Below, piece after piece: positions 59,459 through 64,000 of a DNA stretch of 64,000 nt. How positions within the stretch are numbered: the first letter of the stretch is position 1; every line of letters starts with the position of its first letter. A program made the position numbers and the translations under genes. The notes below the pieces were generated by a model, which did not search any database, had not been told where the DNA came from, and saw only the letters and a program-made list of their open reading frames with translations. The DNA is from Amoebidium appalachense (Eukaryota; Ichthyosporea), in NCBI GenBank assembly GCA_963693365.1, contig CAVNZM010000012.1, forward strand, positions 1,736,001 through 1,800,000. The letters are read 5' to 3'.

Positions 59459-59629
59459 CCAATCACAGGAAAACAGCGCGAATCGCAACCAATCACAAAG
59501 TTGTAACTAGGAGAAATTTCCGGACTGTTTACCGTAAAGAATGTGCAAAAACGCTTGATTGTGATCACCCGAAAGTCTAAAAACGCTAATGCAAACGCCC
59601 TAGACCTTCGACTGCCTGCGGTCGCCAGT
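59459..59629 (-). promoter_or_regulatory. Leader of the chromovirus: PBS candidate and CCAAT boxes
   Basis: Directly inside the 5' LTR the element strand reads, after one base, TGGCGACCGCAGGCAGTCG (59628-59610), starting with the TGG that pairs with a tRNA 3' CCA. I cannot name the tRNA. ccaatcac occurs at 59459-59466 and 59489-59496. Confidence 0.5.
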
Positions 59630-59808
59630 GAAAACCAGGGTGTGTATACACTAATACTATGTCTTAGTTAACATATGCAGGCTAGGAGAAACACGTAAGT
59701 ATAGAGACAAGAAAGCGGGTGCTACAGCTAGTCTGACACCGCACGACTAGTGTAACGTTTACTCGGACACCTAGCCCCGCCCAAGTGACCCAAGTCTGGA
59801 ATGTACCA
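59630..59808 (-). mobile_element. 5' LTR of the chromovirus
   Basis: 179 bp direct repeat of 50500-50680. Satellite sequence begins immediately after its outer end. Confidence 0.9.
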
Positions 59809-59810
59809 AC

Positions 59811-61136
59811 CTCATATGCTACAAGGGGGGTTCTATACGAGCTACAACGTTGTGTTTTTTTCGTGTAACCCTCGCACTCCAGGGGCACATTCCCCATCCC
59901 CCCCATAAACTTTGTGGTAAATTTCTCGTGCTAGAAGCTGTTCTGTGGGTAGTTATTGAAAAAACCAATAATGTGTAAGCAACGCATGTACATATACTAT
60001 GCTACAAGGGGGGTTCTATTCGAGCTACAACGTTGTGTTTTTTTCGTGTGACCCTCGTACTCCAGGGGCACATTCCCCATCCCCCCCATAAACTGTGTGG
60101 TAAATTTCTCGTGCTAGAAGCTGTTCTGTGGGTAGTTTTTGAAAAAACCAATAATGTGTAAGCAACACATGTACATATACTATGCTACAAGGGGGGTTCT
60201 ATTCGAGCTACAACGTTGTGTTTTTTTCGTGTGACCCTCGTACTCCAGGGGGGCACATTCCCCATCCCCCCCATAAACTGTGTGGTAAATGTCTCGTGCT
60301 AGAAGCTGTTCTGTGGGTAGTTATTGAAAAAACCAAAAATGTCTAGGTAACACATGGACATATACTATGCTACAAGGGGGGTTCTATACGAGCTACAACT
60401 TTGTGTTTTTTTCGTGTGACCCTCGTACTCCAGGGGCACATTCACCATCCCCCCCACAAACTTTGTGGTAAATGTCTCGTGCTAGAGGCTATTCTGTGGG
60501 TAGTTATTGAAAAACCAATAATGTCTAGGTAACATATGTACATATACTATGCTACAAGGGGGGTTCTATACGAGCTACAACGTTGTGTTTTTTTGTGTGT
60601 GACCCTCGTACTCCAGGGGCACATTCCCCATCCCCCCCATAAACGGTGTGGTAAATTTCTCGTGCTAGAAGCTGTTCTGTGGGTAGTTATTGAAAAAACC
60701 AACTTAATGTGTAAGCAACACATGTACATATACTATGCTACAAGGGGGGTTCTATTCGAGCTACAACGTTGTGTTTTTTTCGTGTGACCCTCGTACTCCA
60801 GGGGCACATTTACCATCCCCCCCATAAACTTTGTGGTAAATTTCTCGTGCTAGAGGCTGTTCTGTTGGTAGTTATTGAAAAAACCAAAAATGTCTACTGA
60901 GGTAACACATGGACATATACTATGCTACAAGGGGAGTTCTATACGAGCTACAACGTTGTGCTTTTTTCGTGTGACCCTCGTACTCCAGGGGCACATTTAC
61001 CATCCCCCCCATAAACTTTGAGGTAAATTTCTCGTGCTAGAGGCTGTTCTGTGGGTAGTTATTGAAAACCCAATAATGTCTAGGTAACATATGTACATAT
61101 ACTATGCTACAAGGGGGGTTCTATGCTACAAGGGGT
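59811..61136 (+). repeat. Satellite array, about 183-bp monomer, seven full units plus a partial
   Basis: The word atgctacaagggg recurs at 59816, 59999, 60182, 60367, 60549, 60735, 60922 and 61104 (periods 182-187). Each unit holds cgagctacaacgttgtgttttttt (with the palindrome acaacgttgt), ctcgtactccaggggcacatt, ccatcccccccataaac, tctcgtgctagaagctgttctg and gtagttattgaaaa. Short frames that recur in it are shadows. Confidence 0.97.
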
Positions 61137-61170
61137 GCATGTGCATGTGCATGTGCATGTGTGTGTGTGC

Positions 61171-61212
<42 letters not shown>

Positions 61213-62183
61213 GGAGGGAGGGAGGGACGGAGGGAGGGAGGGACGGGGGGAGGGAGGGAGGGATGGTTGGGAGGGAGGGAGGGAGGGGGGAGGGAGGGAC
61301 GGAGGGAGGGACGGAGGGAGGGAGGGAGGGATGGTTGGGAGGGAGGGAGGGAGGGGGGAGGGGGGAGGGAGGGTGGGAGGGAGGGAGAAAAGAGAGAGAG
61401 ACAGTGTGTGTGTGTGCATATCTGTATGTGTGTGTGTGTGTGTGTGTGTTTGCGTGTGTGTGTGTGTGTGCATATGTGAGTGTGCATGTGCATGTGTGTG
61501 TGTCTGTGTGTGCATATGTGCATGTGTGTGTGTGTGCGTGTGTGTGTGTGTGTATGCGTGTCTGTGTCTGATGTGTGGATGTCTGTGTATGTTGTGTGTG
61601 TGTGCATGTCTGTGTGTGTGTATGTGCTCAGTTGAAAGGGCAGGGGGGGAGAGGGGGGATGCACCGTGTGTGTGCATGTGTGCACGTGTGTGTGTGTGTG
61701 CTCTGTGGAGAGGGAAGGGGAGGGGGGAAATGCACCGTGTGTGTGCATGTATGTGTGTGTGTGTGTGTGTGTCTGTCTGTGTGTATGTGTATGTGTGTGT
61801 TGTGTGTTTGTGTGTGTGTGCATGTCTGTGTGCGTCGTGTGTGGTGTGCGTGTGTGTGTGCATGTCTGTGTGTGTGTGCATGTGTGCATGTGTGCATGTG
61901 CTCGGTGGAGAGGGAAGAGGAAGGGGGGGATTCGTGTCCGTGCATGTGTGCATGTGTGCATTTTTTGTGTGTGTGTGCATGTATGTGTGTGTGTATGTGC
62001 TCGGTTGAGAGGGAAGGGGGGGGGGGGGGGGGGATGCACCATGTGTGTGCATGTGTGCACGTGTGTGTGTGTGTGTGCTCTGTGGAGAGGGAATGGGAGG
62101 GGAGGAAATGCACCGTGTGTGTGCATATGTGTGTGTGTCTCTCTGTACGTGTGTGTGTGTGTGTTGTGTGTTTGTGTGTGTGT

Positions 62184-62273
<90 letters not shown>

Positions 62274-62399
62274 GGTGTGTGTGTGTGTCCCGGTGTGCCA
62301 GTGTGCGTGCGTGTGTGTGAGTGCATGTTTCTGCATTGTGTGCGAGCATGTGGATGCCTTGGGAAGAGCAAGATTGGACGGTATCGAATGCTGTGTGTG

Positions 62400-62439
<40 letters not shown>

Positions 62440-62440
62440 C
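61137..62440 (+). repeat. (TG)n and GGGA arrays with a higher-order repeat of about 373 bp
   Basis: (TG)n 61160-61210, (GGGA)n 61211-61390 containing an internal duplication (gatggttggg at 61262 and 61330), TG-rich 61405-62440 with pure (TG)n at 62180-62270 and 62396-62437. Purine islands starting ctc-gt-gagaggga lie at 61627, 61700, 61900, 62000 and 62077. The 61627-61999 block is repeated from 62000 onward. Confidence 0.93.
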
Positions 62441-62583
62441 AATGATAAGCCGGCCATGTGTTTATCATGGCGCACCGGTAAATGCATGTGGCGATTATGT
62501 GTAAATATATAAACGGAAATACATTATAAAAAAGGACTCACTCAACGAGATGAAGGAGCGTTACAGAACGTACGTGTCTGCCG

Positions 62584-62639
<56 letters not shown>
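62584..62639. repeat. C56 homopolymer
   Basis: The longest pure C run in the window, followed by further C-rich sequence to 62686. Confidence 0.95.
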
Positions 62640-62641
<2 letters not shown>

Positions 62642-62809
62642 CCCCCCCTGTCTTCCCTCCTTCCCACTACGACCCCCCCCCCCCCCTGCACGTGTCTAGG
62701 TGTATAGATCCTACACGTAACGATGGCAGAACTTTCGCCATTTGGTAATGGACTCCGTGCCGCTCTAGTGCATTATATTGTAAAGTAATATCACCAACAA
62801 AAAACGCAG

Positions 62810-63018
62810 GTTCGGCAAAGCTGCGTACGAGTGCTTCAAGGACTCCACCAAGAACGAACTCAAAACATCGAAATTCCATGCTGGTGTGCATTATTCTGAC
62901 GACTATCGCCTCTTTGGCCCGGTGGAGTCAGCTGAGAGCTGGGAGCGTGCTCACAAATACTACTGCAAGATGCCGTATCATATGACCAACAAGAACTCTG
63001 CATGCATTCATTTTGCAG
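62810..63018 (+). CDS. Internal exon of an unrecognised gene
   Basis: An acceptor (aaaaaacgcag) and a strong donor (GCAG|GTGAGT) bracket 209 bp that are open in one frame (FGKAAYECFKDSTKNELKT ... WERAHKYYCKMPYHMTNK ... CIHFA). The codon composition is protein-like and quite unlike the surrounding repeats. The frame contains stops just beyond both splice sites, as expected of an exon. No family is recognised. The rest of the gene probably lies beyond the right edge or in the repeat-rich left flank. Confidence 0.6.
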
Positions 63019-63305
63019 GTGAGTACTAGTACTCCAAATTATGGTGAAATCTACGATATCCTGCGAGCATGTTTGTATGTCGTAGTCCACATGTCGACGA
63101 TAATATGTATCGTCTTACGACCGTTTGTACCGTACGATATATCGTTTTACGACAGTAATATGGATGGTATTGTTACAGTCTTGGGGATGGCCCATGGATA
63201 TACATAAGGCGTCTTATGGACTATGTTTGGACATCTTTATTACACCGTAGACATGTGAACCACCGAAAGGTGGATACAACAACTTGAAGATGGATACATT
63301 TGCAC
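63019..63305. other. Possible intron of the unknown gene
   Basis: Ordinary sequence with several copies of the word acgatata/cgtacgata. No further exon is recognised. Confidence 0.4.
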
Positions 63306-63780
63306 GGTTAATAACGTGCAGGGGATTGATGGGGCCCAACCAAACTTTGCATTAGGCAGTTTCTCTGTGTGGTTAATGTAACAAAACCGGTCCGACCGTC
63401 GGACTGTCCCCCCATTTCTGTGGGAAAAGTTATTGACCGTTGTACGTCCATATTAGGCAAAATGCGCTGTAATACATAGGGAAAGGGGGCCGGGGGAATT
63501 CAACGGTTAATAACGTGCAGGGGATTGATGGGGGCACAACCAAACTTTGCATGAGGGAGTGTCTCTGTGTGGGGGGTCTAACAAAACCGGTCGGACTGTC
63601 TCCCCATTTCTGTGGGGAAAGTTATTAACCGTTGTACATCCATATTAGGCAAAATGCGCTATAATACATAGGGAAAAGGGGGGGATTCAACAGTTAATAA
63701 CGTGCAGGGGATTGTTGGGAGCACAACCAAACTTTGCATTAGGCAGTTCTCTGTGTGGGGGGTCTAATTATCCCTACTAT
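63306..63780 (+). repeat. Tandem repeat, about 190-200-bp unit, 2.5 copies
   Basis: gttaataacgtgcaggggattg begins at about 63306, 63505 and 63692 (periods 199 and 187). Units also share aaccaaactttgcat, aaaaccggtc and catattaggcaaaatgcgct. The third copy is incomplete and ends near 63765. Confidence 0.95.
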
Positions 63781-64000
63781 AATCAGTGCCGTTCCAGGCA
63801 CCCACAAACTCTGCTAGTTGTTGTACCCCCTCAGCATCCGATTCGTTCTCTTATGTATTCTCTTTCAAGTATGCCAGCATTCCCACGAAACCCCCATAAA
63901 ACATCCATAACGGTTATATGTATCCAGAAGGCCGTGCCACCAGTTATTATTTACAATTTTACAAGAAAATTATTAACACCTATATTACACATATCTGCCT

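Larger units (their letters stand above)
50500..59808 (-). mobile_element. Ty3/gypsy chromovirus, about 9.3 kb, degenerate
   Basis: Complete architecture on the minus strand: 5' LTR, primer-binding-site candidate, gag with CCHC knuckles, protease, RT, RNase H, integrase, chromodomain, 3' LTR. The integrase-then-chromodomain order defines the chromovirus branch of Ty3/gypsy. The coding region is broken by an in-frame TAG in gag and by frame changes in gag, protease, RNase H and before the chromodomain. The RT catalytic box is also altered. LTR similarity is high, so the insertion is not very old. No matched target duplication was found, so the ends may have recombined. Confidence 0.92.

Noticed and set aside
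59811-61136. CRISPR-like array
   Set aside because: The repeat is a head-to-tail satellite of about 183 bp with no unique spacers, in a eukaryotic context.
61107-62487. Frames of 300-450 aa over the TG/GGGA arrays
   Set aside because: Pure microsatellite translation.

Overview
This is a eukaryotic nuclear window. Multi-exon genes with GT-AG introns, TATA boxes, AATAAA signals, CCAAT boxes, three kinds of retroelement, a satellite array and very dense microsatellites are all visible. No prokaryotic operons, rRNA or CRISPR arrays are seen. The clade cannot be fixed by eye. An Arp10-type dynactin gene argues against land plants and green algae, so an invertebrate or a unicellular holozoan/other protist is the broad guess. 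The most striking compositional trait is the abundance of long pure C/G homopolymers (30-56 nt) beside (CA)n, (GA)n and (TA)n tracts.

Layout: 1-3040 holds a duplicated 124-bp unit, a tRNA-like SINE head interrupted by a perfect 40-bp palindrome, and a 5'-truncated LINE copy (A). 3.0-5.6 kb is a small gene-bearing stretch with an NDUFA4/B12D-like subunit gene and an unrecognised basic ORF. 5.6-13.3 kb is intergenic DNA packed with microsatellites. 13.35-15.2 kb carries the 3' part of a BTB/BACK-type protein gene on the minus strand. 16.4-20.5 kb is purine/pyrimidine and (GT)n repeat surrounding a reverse-transcriptase fragment of probable Penelope-like type whose YxDD box reads YIDN. 21-28 kb is low in repeats, with an orphan E2F+CCAAT promoter-like site, a TATA-to-polyA unit without a convincing protein, and a single-exon gene for an unrecognised 232-aa protein.

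The best-resolved genes form a head-to-head pair. ACTR10 (Arp10, dynactin pointed end; three exons, 32405-28724, minus) diverges from TGS1 (cap trimethylguanosine synthase; ten recognised exons, 35023-45376, plus). I could join the exons of both at phase-consistent splice sites. TGS1 introns are loaded with G/C homopolymers, (CA)n and small local duplications, including a decayed copy of the end of one of its own exons.

45.4-64 kb is repeat-dominated: a second, longer LINE copy (B) with part of its RT domain; a Ty3/gypsy chromovirus (about 9.3 kb, minus strand) with 179-181-bp LTRs, broken by a stop, frameshifts and a changed RT active site; an eight-unit satellite array of about 183-bp period touching its 5' LTR; a (TG)n/purine higher-order repeat; one strong coding exon of an unknown gene; and a three-unit tandem repeat of about 190-200 bp. 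The LINE 3' end and a dispersed short-repeat family both run into C tracts, which suggests (inference) that retroposition seeds many of the C homopolymers.
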